A stretch of 31,870 nt of DNA from Patescibacteria group bacterium UBA7522 (lineage in GTDB: Bacteria; Patescibacteriota; CPR2; UBA1875), in NCBI GenBank assembly GCA_002476865.1, contig DLNA01000006.1, positions 1 through 31,870 of the forward strand, read 5' to 3'. Positions 22,393 through 29,255 of this stretch are shown in pieces; positions within the stretch are counted from its first letter, which is position 1, and each line of letters begins with the position of its first letter. The translations under genes and the position numbers were made by a program. The notes below the pieces were generated by a model, which was given only the letters and a program-made list of their open reading frames with translations, searched no databases and was not told the DNA's origin.

Positions 22393-22418
22393 AAAAAGCG
22401 CCCCATAAGAGACGCTTT
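22393..22418 (-). terminator. intrinsic terminator of the pilin operon
   Basis: On the minus strand AAAGCGTC pairs with GGCGCTTT (one wobble), followed by TTTTTG. A further inverted repeat GTTGATA-T-TATCAAC lies at 22373-22387 between the two convergent terminators. Confidence 0.75.
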
Positions 22419-22441
22419 AAAATATTTAATTTTTGTCTTTT

Positions 22442-22759
22442 TTAAAGAACCGTTTCGGCACCACTGCCAGCGGCCCACTGAACAATTAGATAAGCCGCGA
22501 CAATAACGATAATTCCTAAGATGGCATAAAGAATCGTGTTTCTTGCCTTGGTGGTTTTTTCGGCATCACCGCCCGAAGTCACATACAAAACACCTCCATA
22601 GATTACAAAAACAAGAGCAACGGCTCCAATAAAAATTAGAGCATAATCAATAATGTTTTTTACGATTGTTTCGGGATCTGCGCTTCCACTAGTTTTCGGT
22701 CTTATTACCGGAATTGTGATAAAGGCCTTTTGTAGCAAATTTTTAGTTTTTTCTTTCAT
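22442..22759 (-). CDS. VirB2/TrbC-like type IV secretion pilin (paralogue 4)
   Basis: A 105-residue small membrane protein. After a basic start and a segment ending TSGSADPETIVKN there are two hydrophobic helices (about 42-65 and 77-98) joined by the hallmark loop YGGVLYVTSGGDAEKTTKARN. This helix-loop-helix form is that of VirB2/TrbC pilins, in which the mature protein spans the membrane twice before assembly. The start is placed at the ATG at 22759-22757, because GGAGG lies 5 nt before it; an in-frame ATG 12 nt upstream is the alternative. A TAAAAT box just upstream suggests a separate promoter in addition to read-through from the other pilins. Confidence 0.85.
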   Translation of the reverse strand: MKEKTKNLLQKAFITIPVIRPKTSGSADPETIVKNIIDYALIFIGAVALVFVIYGGVLYVTSGGDAEKTTKARNTILYAILGIIVIVAAYLIVQWAAGSGAETVL

Positions 22760-22805
22760 TTTTTCCTCCATTTTTTATTTTAACACATAAGAAGCATCGT
22801 TAAAG

Positions 22806-23117
22806 TTATTTTATAATTTGATCCTTTGTTATATCGATAATACCATTGACTATCGGAACTGTTAAGACAATTATTATAACCGCCACAATCGCCCAAAGAA
22901 TTGTTTTTTTTGCTTTTAAGGTTTTTTCAGGATCACCGCCAGACATAATATATTGAGCCCCACCATATATTACAAATCCAACCGCAAGAGCGGCGGCCAA
23001 GGGAACAATATATTTGGTTAAGGCATTAACAATAATGTCGTTTATGCTAACGCTCTCCGTATTTGGTACCACTTGAGCCGCCAGTGCTTTTTGAAAAAGG
23101 CCCTCTAATAGCATCAT
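22806..23117 (-). CDS. VirB2/TrbC-like type IV secretion pilin (paralogue 3)
   Basis: A 103-residue pilin-like protein with two hydrophobic helices around the loop YGGAQYIMSGGDPEKTLKAKK. Its N-terminal hydrophobic stretch LFQKALAAQVV may be cleaved after AxA. It is closely related to paralogue 4 and more distantly to the two upstream genes. Its ATG overlaps the previous stop (ATGA), with GGAGGGAG upstream, so translation is coupled. It probably forms part of a conjugation-like pilus or a secretion channel; which of the four is the major subunit cannot be told. Confidence 0.85.
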   Translation of the reverse strand: MMLLEGLFQKALAAQVVPNTESVSINDIIVNALTKYIVPLAAALAVGFVIYGGAQYIMSGGDPEKTLKAKKTILWAIVAVIIIVLTVPIVNGIIDITKDQIIK

Positions 23118-23491
23118 GTTACGCTCCCTCCAAGTAACCGGATAAAGATATTTATCAGTGTATAAGAAGATACTATAAAGACAATACCACCAATTGCATA
23201 GGTTAATATTTTTTTGCCCTTAGCTGTTTTTTCTTCGTTACCACCAGCTGTTGTTAAAACAATCGCACCCCAAATAATCATTGCGACCGCCACTCCTCCA
23301 GCCGTCACAAAAACAATATTCTGAAGACGAAAAATCAAAGCGGTTATACCATAAGCCATCGACGGTAAATAATCCTTTGTTGAGCCGCCCGCCGGGTCTT
23401 TAATAATCGAATCCGCCGCCAAAACCCTAACTCCGAAAAAAGAATAAATAGCCGAAAGTAACGTCATTAATCCTTTTAGTTTACGTTCCAT
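23114..23491 (-). CDS. VirB2/TrbC-like type IV secretion pilin with signal peptide (paralogue 2)
   Basis: A 125-residue protein with a typical N-terminal signal peptide (MERKLKGLMTLLSAIYSFFGVRVLAADS, cleavage likely after ALA-type LAA). Two transmembrane helices flank the loop WGAIVLTTAGGNEEKTAKGKK. Of the four paralogues it has a clear cleavable signal, so it is a good candidate for the exported pilin. It overlaps the upstream gene by 16 nt and starts after a strong GGAGGAGGGAG site. Confidence 0.85.
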   Translation of the reverse strand: MERKLKGLMTLLSAIYSFFGVRVLAADSIIKDPAGGSTKDYLPSMAYGITALIFRLQNIVFVTAGGVAVAMIIWGAIVLTTAGGNEEKTAKGKKILTYAIGGIVFIVSSYTLINIFIRLLGGSVT

Positions 23492-23868
23492 ATGCCACTC
23501 CCTCCTCCAAAGTCCTCTCCAAGAATAATAACCAAAAGCAATCTGGCAAGGACCAAGAGACCAACCCCCGAGACAACGCCAATAATTAGTTTTTTTGCTA
23601 GGCCAATTCTATTTGAATCGCCCTCGGAAGTCATATAAAGAACCCCGGCGGCCGAAAGAATCAAAACCGAAAGCGGAACAATAATCATCATCGCCCAACC
23701 CCAAACCTCGGCAATCCACTGCTCATAAGAACTAACGCACCTTCCGGAGATTACGCTTTTAAATTCTCCATTTGGACAATCGTCAGCGGCCCTAACAGTT
23801 TTTGTCGCCAGAAAGCTCAAAAAAACACTGACTCTAATTAAATGATTTTTAATTTTTTTTATCTTCAT
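23476..23868 (-). CDS. VirB2/TrbC-like pilin with disulfide-type N-terminal loop (paralogue 1)
   Basis: A 130-residue protein with signal peptide (cleavage likely after VRA), then a short exported segment with two cysteines (DDCPNGEFKSVISGRCVSS) that could form a disulfide or a tip structure. Two transmembrane helices follow around the loop AAGVLYMTSEGDSNRIGLAKK. It is the most divergent of the four pilins: the GGD motif reads EGD. The C-terminus is glycine-rich (GEDFGGGSGIWNVN). It overlaps the upstream membrane-protein gene by 4 nt (ATGA). Confidence 0.82.
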   Translation of the reverse strand: MKIKKIKNHLIRVSVFLSFLATKTVRAADDCPNGEFKSVISGRCVSSYEQWIAEVWGWAMMIIVPLSVLILSAAGVLYMTSEGDSNRIGLAKKLIIGVVSGVGLLVLARLLLVIILGEDFGGGSGIWNVN

Positions 23869-24350
23869 TTTCTCTTCATAAAACTACTGCCAATCATAAG
23901 TAGTGCCGGGACAATGGCAAAGGCAGCCGTAAAGTTAGTTACTATTAAAGCAAAATTAGAATCAAGATTTGCAAGTTCGGTGTAGCTCATAAAACCAAAA
24001 AGAGCAGCCAAAAAAAGTCCGGCCGTTAAAAAACCGTAAATACCGCCCATTAGTTTTGAGAGAGAATCACCGCTATCAAGATCCGAAAGTTCGCTTTTTA
24101 TCGTCAAAAGGCCGATAATAAGTATCATCAAAAGTGTCTTTGTCCCAAACTCTGTTATTGTAAGATTCGCACTAATTAGCGAAAAGTTGCTCGCAAAGTC
24201 GTAAACAAGGTCGCCAGCAAAAACCGTGGCCGCAATCGCAATATACAGATTAACAAGAACTCCCAAGATGCGGTTTCGGCTAATAAGCCCCCCGTAAATT
24301 ATAAATGCGCCGAATGTCGCCAGGACTATTAAGTCCCAAGTTAATTGCAT
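23865..24350 (-). CDS. multi-pass membrane protein heading the pilin operon (weakly CvpA-like)
   Basis: A 161-residue protein with about five hydrophobic segments (near 8-24, 31-50, 70-86, 104-122, 134-154) and a short charged loop KSELSDLDSGDSLSKLMG before the fourth. The pattern ...SKLMGGIYGFLTAGLFL... is reminiscent of CvpA-type proteins, but the match is weak. The start is set at the ATG at 24350-24348: TATAAT lies exactly 6 nt upstream with TTGTCA 18 nt further. The longer reading frame from a TTG at 24410 would begin inside this promoter. It is the first gene of the minus-strand pilin operon and is probably an accessory of the same machine. Confidence 0.75.
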   Translation of the reverse strand: MQLTWDLIVLATFGAFIIYGGLISRNRILGVLVNLYIAIAATVFAGDLVYDFASNFSLISANLTITEFGTKTLLMILIIGLLTIKSELSDLDSGDSLSKLMGGIYGFLTAGLFLAALFGFMSYTELANLDSNFALIVTNFTAAFAIVPALLMIGSSFMKRK

Positions 24351-24356
24351 AATTAG

Positions 24357-24386
24357 ATTATAAGGTAAATTTACAAAATATGACAA
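24357..24386 (-). promoter_or_regulatory. promoter of the pilin operon
   Basis: Minus strand: TTGTCA (24381-24386), 18-nt spacer, TATAAT (24357-24362), 6 nt to the ATG, so leaderless. It is one of the best sigma-70 matches in the window. Confidence 0.6.
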
Positions 24387-24400
24387 GAAAGAAAAATCAC

Positions 24401-24419
24401 AATCGAACAAAGTTCGATT
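24401..24419. promoter_or_regulatory. perfect inverted repeat upstream of the pilin promoter
   Basis: AATCGAAC-AAA-GTTCGATT, 8-bp arms, 15 bp upstream of the -35 element of the pilin operon. The core CGAAC-N3-GTTCG resembles, but is one base shorter than, the CGAAC-N4-GTTCG LexA site of Firmicutes. Candidate regulator-binding site. Confidence 0.45.
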
Positions 24420-24480
24420 AATTTAAAATTTTCAATTTACAATTTGAAATGAAATTTTAATTTTTGAATTTTGAATTTCC
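24417..24480. repeat. AT-rich intergenic repeat (copy E)
   Basis: AATTTAAAATTTTCAATTTACAATTTGAAAT-type block between the divergent arms of the secretion locus; it shares GAATTTTGAATTT-type words with copy B. Confidence 0.4.
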
Positions 24481-24550
24481 AAAACCCCACCAAACGAAAA
24501 CCGAAAGATAGATAATGATAAATGAATGATAAAAATTAAATACGAAACTA

Positions 24551-24579
24551 TTGACAAAAAAAGGATAACCTGATATACT
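24551..24579 (+). promoter_or_regulatory. consensus sigma-70 promoter of the gene at 24662
   Basis: TTGACA (24551-24556), 17-nt spacer, TATACT (24574-24579). This is the strongest promoter in the window; start site near 24586. Confidence 0.8.
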
Positions 24580-24585
24580 ATGGAC

Positions 24586-24661
24586 ACTTCACCGAAGAAA
24601 ATCGGTGCGAACCTTGCACCTAATCATATATCCACGCCATCTCTAACAGGAGGTGTTCACG
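24586..24661 (+). promoter_or_regulatory. structured 5' leader with mutually exclusive hairpins and ribosome-site pairing
   Basis: Three short pairings compete. P1 is CACCGA (24590-24595) with TCGGTG (24602-24607). P2 is GGTGC (24604-24608) with GCACC (24616-24620). P3 is GCACCT (24616-24621) with AGGTGT (24651-24656), which covers part of the AGGAGG (24648-24653) ribosome-binding site. P1 and P2 share GGTG; P2 and P3 share GCACC. So P1 plus P3 would hide the ribosome site and P2 would free it. A ligand- or temperature-responsive switch is inferred, not shown. Confidence 0.45.
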
Positions 24662-25165
24662 ATGGCAACCACCAGTTCAGACGAGAACGTCAGCATCACC
24701 ATCAGCAAGGAGACAATCAAGAGCGTCAAGATGCTCGCCCTCGTTATCATCGTGGGCATCATCGTCGTCGCCGGCGGCCTCTTCCTGAAGGAGCGGGTCC
24801 TCGACCCGGCCGCAACGGCAACAACAACAGCCGTCACTGATGTTCTGAGGGGCAAGAGCTACGAGACGCTAGATGAAGCCGTACTTGCGGTAGAAGAGAG
24901 ATACGCCTCTAAGCACCCTCGGGATGATGTTTCGGTAATAGCAGTGAATGAAGACCAGTACCTTTCCTTCTATTCAATCGCTAAGCCGGAAGAGGTGATT
25001 GCCGAGAGAGATAGAATATCCGGGCTAGATGCTCAGTACTTCGTGATCAAAACCTACTCGGGAGATACCTGGGATGTAGGATACCGTGTCCTGGGCTTTG
25101 CGGTCGTCACGCAACAAGGCGATGAAAGATGGTACCCAAAGCTTGATGATGTTTCAATCAAGTGA
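24662..25165 (+). CDS. single-pass membrane protein of unknown function, compositionally atypical
   Basis: A 167-residue protein. The first 24 residues (MATTSSDENVSITISKETIK...) are cytoplasmic; one transmembrane helix MLALVIIVGIIVVAGGLFL (about 24-42) is followed by an extracytoplasmic domain of about 120 residues, mixed alpha/beta, without cysteines (ending VTQQGDERWYPKLDDVSIK). No family was recognised. The start is the ATG 8 nt after AGGAGG, not the GTG inside that site. The first third uses C-ending codons (ATC, GTC, CTC, GCC) heavily, unlike the A/T-ending neighbours, suggesting transfer from a higher-GC source or strong expression. It has its own promoter, structured leader and terminator, so it is an independent cassette inside the secretion locus. 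Confidence 0.82.
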   Translation: MATTSSDENVSITISKETIKSVKMLALVIIVGIIVVAGGLFLKERVLDPAATATTTAVTDVLRGKSYETLDEAVLAVEERYASKHPRDDVSVIAVNEDQYLSFYSIAKPEEVIAERDRISGLDAQYFVIKTYSGDTWDVGYRVLGFAVVTQQGDERWYPKLDDVSIK

Positions 25166-25171
25166 TAGAGT

Positions 25172-25203
25172 GCCCGGGAGAGATAGAGATATCACTCCCG
25201 GGC
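25172..25203 (+). terminator. GC-rich intrinsic terminator of the 24662 gene
   Basis: 9-bp stem GCCCGGGAG / CTCCCGGGC with a 14-nt loop, then ATCGTTTCTT. It is far more GC-rich than the other terminators here. Confidence 0.8.
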
Positions 25204-25229
25204 ATCGTTTCTTACTTTGTAAATTATTT

Positions 25230-25266
25230 TAAAATATGTTAATCTAAAAGCAAATGAAGAAGGAGG
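25230..25266 (+). promoter_or_regulatory. promoter and ribosome-binding site of the virB6-like gene
   Basis: TTTCTT (25208-25213), 16-nt spacer, TAAAAT (25230-25235); AAGGAGG (25260-25266) within AAGGAGGGGG, 7 nt before the ATG. Confidence 0.45.
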
Positions 25267-25273
25267 GGGTAAA

Positions 25274-28081
25274 ATGATTAAAAGACAGCTCTTTTTTAAG
25301 GTTGTTTTTTTTGTTCTTTTTGTTGCTCTTTCTTGGCCTCAAGGAATACACGCCGAAACAAAAGCCACCTCCCAATCTTTTAAATACAAAGACACAGAAA
25401 ACGATATTATTTTTGAGGCAAAAATTACAGAGGGAGAATACACAATAAACAAGAGTGCCTCTTTCAAAAGAAAAAACATTCCAGAGAACCAAAAGGATGC
25501 CTACAAAGAATACCTCTATGGATATTATTATTACGAAAATACAAATGAGCCCTTAAGCACCATCCTTGTGCCATGGCTCAACCCAACTATTGGCGAGCTT
25601 CGTGGCCCCTCTCTAGACGGGTTTAATCCTGATTTGGCTAAAAAAATTTCAACTGGTTACGAAATCTCAATTTTAACAAATTCTGGTCCATCACCAAAAC
25701 CCAAACCATTAATTACAAGAGGGAATCTGCTCGGCCAGCTTTTTAAGGACGGTGCCTGGGAATCAGATTTTAAAGAGGCCATGGGAAAAGGAAAGGTTTC
25801 TCTGTACTATTACAATGTTAACGAATGGGTTGCCGTTCCGTTTGAAGATTCAAACACCCTGACACCATCAAACATCTCTGAAAAAACAGCCGACTACAGC
25901 AAGTTTGTTCTAAATAAGTCCAAGAGTGGCGGTTTATATGAGGGATCCTATGCGTTAGTTTTTGAATATAACAAGAATGAAGTTGAGCAAATTTTTGAAT
26001 GGGTTGTTAACCTTGACCTTTTGGCAAGCCGAACGACTTCCAGGGGGTACACCACCCTTAAGCTAACCCGAATAAATACATACGACCCATTAAAAGATGC
26101 TAAAGATCTAAGGGGTTATGGGAAAATAGAGCTTTATAACGCGTCCGAAAATGAAGCCAAATCACCAGCAAAAACAACCGATATGACAACGGCAACAAAA
26201 GGGCTATACATTGATGTCTCTGAAAAAGCATCCAGTTTACTTACCGGTGCTTTTGAGGCCGCTCTTAAAAATGCCCTGGTTTTCTTTGGAGATTTTGTAA
26301 CAACCACTATGGGGGCACTCTCTGAGTGGATAAATAATTCAATTATGGAAAGTGCTGACATAGATTCAACCGCCCTAAGAGACACCGCAAAAGATATTAG
26401 AAATATTGCTCTGGGCCTTTTAACCTTGGGGATTTTAATAATCGCGTTTGCAAATATTTTAAATATCCAGATTGATCAATACGGCCTAACAAGAATGATT
26501 CCCAAATTTATTATTGGTATCGCTCTTTCTTACTTTGGATACCTTGTTGGTCTTTTTCTTTTAAATTTAGTAAATGGCATGCAACAACTAATACTTGCGG
26601 GCATTACAACAAATGGCCTAGAGGATGTTTATCCGGACATTAGTGTAATAACAGGAGCAAACCCCTTTGGGGTGCTTTTGAGCGGACAAGAGACATATAC
26701 CCAAGCCGTAATATTAATCATTCTACTCCTTTTACTAATTTTAGTCGGTGCTTGGATTTGGCTAATAATGGTTGTTCGAAAAGCGATGCTTATGATTCTT
26801 TTAATTCTTGCCCCGCTTGCCTTTATAATGTCCATCCTGCCGTTTACCGAAAAATACTATAAACAATGGTGGGCCACTTTTTGGAAGTGGGCTTTTATTG
26901 GACCGGCTGTGATGCTGATGCTTTTGCTTGCCAAAAAAACACTTGATGCCTGGGGAATTCAAAGACTAACGCAAAACAATGTTGGCGATATGTCTAGCTG
27001 GATTTACATTGTTGTTTTTGGTGTCTTAATCTTTATGGCTGCAATCATTCCGTTAAAAATGGGGAACGAAATTTACGATAAAGCCCTTGGATATGGGAAA
27101 AAGGGTCTTGGCTTTGCAGCAAAGAAAACTGGTCTTGCCTCTATGTGGGCCGATAGAAAAGCATCTGTAGCACAACGAGAAAAAGAAAGAGGTGCCAATC
27201 TCCGCTCCCAGATTGCTCTTTCGGGCAAAGGTACTGATAGTTTCTGGCGACGGACTGTCGCCGGCGTTGATGAAAGGCAGGCAAAAGCCATGGACAGCGC
27301 CAGAATCAATGACATGGTCTCAAGAATGGAAGAGGAGGATATTACCAAAGACGTTGCAAGGTCCAGATATCTACAAGCCGAAGGCGACGAAAGAAGAGCC
27401 CTTGCCCGACTTCAGGCAAAAAATGGTTGGTTTGACGATGGAGACGAGGCGGCCATCGAAAGATTTGCGGAAGATTTTTCGAAAGATGCTTATATCAGAA
27501 ATACCGCCCCCAAAGAACAAGGAGACCTACTTTCTGCGGCTGAGTTGGCGGGATATGGTGACTATGGAACAGATGACGTAAAAATCGGTCAGGTGTCCTC
27601 TGTTTTACGCGGAAAAGCATATTCTGGCGTTACGGACCTTAAGCTATCTCAAATTACCCAAATGATGAAGCCGGAGAATAAACATGAGATGATTGGACTT
27701 CTCTCTAATGGACAAAAAATGAAAAAAGCCCAAGAAACCTGGGACGATCAACGTATGGCCGCACTTGGAAGAGCGTATCGTTCACTTTCAATGCAAGAGC
27801 GATCAACCATAATGAGTAGCCCCGACATGACAGATGAACACAGGGCCGTTATTGAACGTGCCGTTAGGTTGGATTCTGAAAGAACAGAGGCCGCAAGGGG
27901 TGGTGCAAAAGGAATGAATTCTGTGCATCAGGTAAAAAAGAAGGGGACCGAACAAAAGGTTGACATAATCGATACCCAGGAACCGCCACGCCCTACACAT
28001 CCCCCAGGAACAGGCGGTGGGCAACCTCCAGCCGATGGTACCCCGCCAACTAATTCGGCCCCTCCGGCAAGCAACCTCTAA
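25274..28081 (+). CDS. TrbL/VirB6-like type IV secretion membrane protein
   Basis: A 935-residue inner-membrane component of a type IV secretion-like machine. It has a signal peptide (MIKRQLFFKVVFFVLFVALS...HAE), then an exported beta-rich region to about residue 330. A TrbL/VirB6-type polytopic core follows (about 335-610), with hydrophobic helices such as ALGLLTLGILIIAFANIL, FIIGIALSYFGYLVGLFLL, AVILIILLLLLILVGAWIWLIM and the family-like RKAMLMILLILAPLAFI, KYYKQWWATFWKWAFIGPAVMLM. The cytoplasmic tail (about 620-935) is charged and helical, ending in a proline/glycine-rich low-complexity stretch. Such tails in VirB6 proteins vary widely. It opens the plus-strand arm and is followed 22 nt later by the PrgI-family gene. 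Confidence 0.85.
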   Translation: MIKRQLFFKVVFFVLFVALSWPQGIHAETKATSQSFKYKDTENDIIFEAKITEGEYTINKSASFKRKNIPENQKDAYKEYLYGYYYYENTNEPLSTILVPWLNPTIGELRGPSLDGFNPDLAKKISTGYEISILTNSGPSPKPKPLITRGNLLGQLFKDGAWESDFKEAMGKGKVSLYYYNVNEWVAVPFEDSNTLTPSNISEKTADYSKFVLNKSKSGGLYEGSYALVFEYNKNEVEQIFEWVVNLDLLASRTTSRGYTTLKLTRINTYDPLKDAKDLRGYGKIELYNASENEAKSPAKTTDMTTATKGLYIDVSEKASSLLTGAFEAALKNALVFFGDFVTTTMGALSEWINNSIMESADIDSTALRDTAKDIRNIALGLLTLGILIIAFANILNIQIDQYGLTRMIPKFIIGIALSYFGYLVGLFLLNLVNGMQQLILAGITTNGLEDVYPDISVITGANPFGVLLSGQETYTQAVILIILLLLLILVGAWIWLIMVVRKAMLMILLILAPLAFIMSILPFTEKYYKQWWATFWKWAFIGPAVMLMLLLAKKTLDAWGIQRLTQNNVGDMSSWIYIVVFGVLIFMAAIIPLKMGNEIYDKALGYGKKGLGFAAKKTGLASMWADRKASVAQREKERGANLRSQIALSGKGTDSFWRRTVAGVDERQAKAMDSARINDMVSRMEEEDITKDVARSRYLQAEGDERRALARLQAKNGWFDDGDEAAIERFAEDFSKDAYIRNTAPKEQGDLLSAAELAGYGDYGTDDVKIGQVSSVLRGKAYSGVTDLKLSQITQMMKPENKHEMIGLLSNGQKMKKAQETWDDQRMAALGRAYRSLSMQERSTIMSSPDMTDEHRAVIERAVRLDSERTEAARGGAKGMNSVHQVKKKGTEQKVDIIDTQEPPRPTHPPGTGGGQPPADGTPPTNSAPPASNL

Positions 28082-28091
28082 AAATCCGTGC

Positions 28092-28097
28092 TAGAAT
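28092..28097 (+). promoter_or_regulatory. -10 box of leaderless PrgI-family gene
   Basis: TGCTAGAAT extended -10, 6 nt before the ATG, only 10 nt after the virB6-like stop; the same 13-nt element TCCGTGCTAGAAT precedes uppP. Confidence 0.5.
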
Positions 28098-28103
28098 AAA
28101 TCT

Positions 28104-28721
28104 ATGCAATATAAAGTTCCACAAAATGTTGATATGGAAGATAAGGTTATCGGACCACTAACGGTTCGGCAGTTTATTATTATTTTAGTAACCGTTGGCC
28201 TTTTAATGTTTGCCAATTTTGTCTTTATCGGGCCGCTTCGTTTTTTGTTCTTTTTAGCTGTTTTTATTATTGGTGGTGGCGGTCTTTCGGTTGCCTTTTT
28301 TAAATACGGCGATCAAAACGCTGAAGTTTTTTTGCTTTCTGCCTACAAAACTTTTATAAACCCCAAAAGTCGCGTTTGGAAAAAGGAAGAGGTAAAACCC
28401 GAACCGATAAAGAAGGTTGAACCCAAAAAAGAGCCAGAGGCACCGCTAGAAAAAAGAGTCAGCGTAGCAGAGGCCAGAAGCGGCCTTGAAAGATTGGCCG
28501 AAATTGTCGATACCGGCGGATATTCTACTGTTAAAAAACCCGATGAGGCACCGGACCTCTTGGCTAAAGTCGAACGAAAAGATGAGGGTCTAGAAAAGAT
28601 AATAGATAGCGCCTCCAAGGTAACCCCCAAAAGAGAACAACTTGTTTCAGAGATGGCATCCCTGCCACCGCTGCCGCCAAAAGGCGAAACCCCACACATT
28701 GTTAAAAGAGGAGAGAATTAG
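28104..28721 (+). CDS. PrgI-family (VirB3-like) type IV secretion protein
   Basis: A 205-residue protein. The N-terminal 90 residues fit the PrgI family: MQYKVPQNVDMEDKVIGPLTVRQFIII, two closely spaced transmembrane helices (about 25-45 and 47-68), then FFKYGDQNAEVFLLSAYKTFINPKSRVW. PrgI/VirB3-type proteins bind the VirB4 ATPase at the inner membrane. The C-terminal 110 residues are lysine/glutamate/proline-rich (EPIKKVEPKKEPEAP) and probably disordered, an extension beyond the core family. The start follows a -10 box at the leaderless distance. The TraC-like and virB4 genes lie downstream, with a four-helix-bundle gene between. Confidence 0.88.
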   Translation: MQYKVPQNVDMEDKVIGPLTVRQFIIILVTVGLLMFANFVFIGPLRFLFFLAVFIIGGGGLSVAFFKYGDQNAEVFLLSAYKTFINPKSRVWKKEEVKPEPIKKVEPKKEPEAPLEKRVSVAEARSGLERLAEIVDTGGYSTVKKPDEAPDLLAKVERKDEGLEKIIDSASKVTPKREQLVSEMASLPPLPPKGETPHIVKRGEN

Positions 28722-28737
28722 AGGGGCGGGAAGCACA

Positions 28738-28768
28738 ATTTGAAATTTAAAATTTTTAATTTAAAATG
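28738..28768. repeat. AT-rich intergenic repeat (copy F)
   Basis: AATTTGAAATTTAAAATTTTTAATTTAAAAT after the PrgI gene, flanking the four-helix-bundle gene on its left. Confidence 0.4.
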
Positions 28769-28862
28769 AAGCTCTAATTTTTTAATATCTAAATTTTTAA
28801 AAACTTTTTAAAAAATGAACCCCGATCAACCCAAAACAATCCCTAAATAGTAAATATTTTAA

Positions 28863-28880
28863 AACATAAGCTCTTATGTT
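28863..28880. promoter_or_regulatory. 18-bp perfect dyad in the promoter of the four-helix-bundle gene
   Basis: AACATAAG-CT-CTTATGTT. Its last base begins the TATTTT (28880-28885) -10 candidate, which lies 6 nt before the ATG, so a bound protein would block the promoter. Operator candidate. Confidence 0.45.
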
Positions 28881-28891
28881 ATTTTATTATT

Positions 28892-29251
28892 ATGAAAAAC
28901 TATGACCTAGAAGAAAGAACTATAAATTTTAGCTTAGAGGTTATTAATCTTTGTAAAAAAATTGAAAGCAACACTATTAATAATCCACTCGTCTCTCAAC
29001 TTGTTCGCTCGGCAACTTCAGTTGGGGCTAATTACCAAGAAGCAAATGGGGCGTCTTCTAAAAAGGACTTTCTTAATAAAATCTATTTATGCAAGAAGGA
29101 AGCCAAAGAGTCGGCTTACTGGCTAAGGATCTTAAGAAACAGCACCCCACCTTTAACGGATGGTCTTTTAAAAATTGAAGACGAAGCACAACAATTGGTT
29201 TTAATTTTTGGGAAAATAGCATACTCGACGAACAAACTCAAAAATCTTTAA
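28892..29251 (+). CDS. four-helix-bundle protein (S23 / 23S rRNA intervening-sequence family)
   Basis: A 119-residue protein of the S23/IVP four-helix-bundle family. Its signature LVSQLVRSATSVGANYQEANGASSKKDFLNKI is followed by the third helix KKEAKESAYWLRILRNS. Related proteins occur inside rRNA intervening sequences, in diversity-generating retroelements (Avd) and as free-standing genes of unknown role in Patescibacteria. No retroelement or rRNA is seen here. It sits alone between prgI-like and TraC-like genes, flanked on both sides by AT-rich repeats (copies F and G) and with a dyad in its promoter, so it looks like an inserted cassette within the secretion operon. Confidence 0.88.
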   Translation: MKNYDLEERTINFSLEVINLCKKIESNTINNPLVSQLVRSATSVGANYQEANGASSKKDFLNKIYLCKKEAKESAYWLRILRNSTPPLTDGLLKIEDEAQQLVLIFGKIAYSTNKLKNL

Positions 29252-29255
29252 TAAT

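Noticed and set aside
24351..24410. Longer start (TTG at 24410) for the pilin-operon membrane protein
   Set aside because: It would overlap the TTGTCA/TATAAT promoter; the ATG at 24350 has the exact leaderless spacing.
24653..24661. GTG start for the 24662 gene
   Set aside because: The GTG is part of the AGGAGGTG ribosome site itself; ATG at 24662 has ideal spacing.
24580..24840. Plus-strand ORF starting at the ATG directly after TATACT
   Set aside because: The ATG lies before the predicted transcription start, and the frame is Arg/His/Gly-rich shadow sequence of the well-supported gene at 24662.
24643..24855. Minus-strand ORF opposite the 24662 gene
   Set aside because: Explained by the high-GC antisense of a real gene; no ribosome site or promoter.
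27192..27581. 129-codon ORF in another frame within the virB6-like gene
   Set aside because: Shadow of the main frame, which is continuous and has the recognisable membrane architecture.
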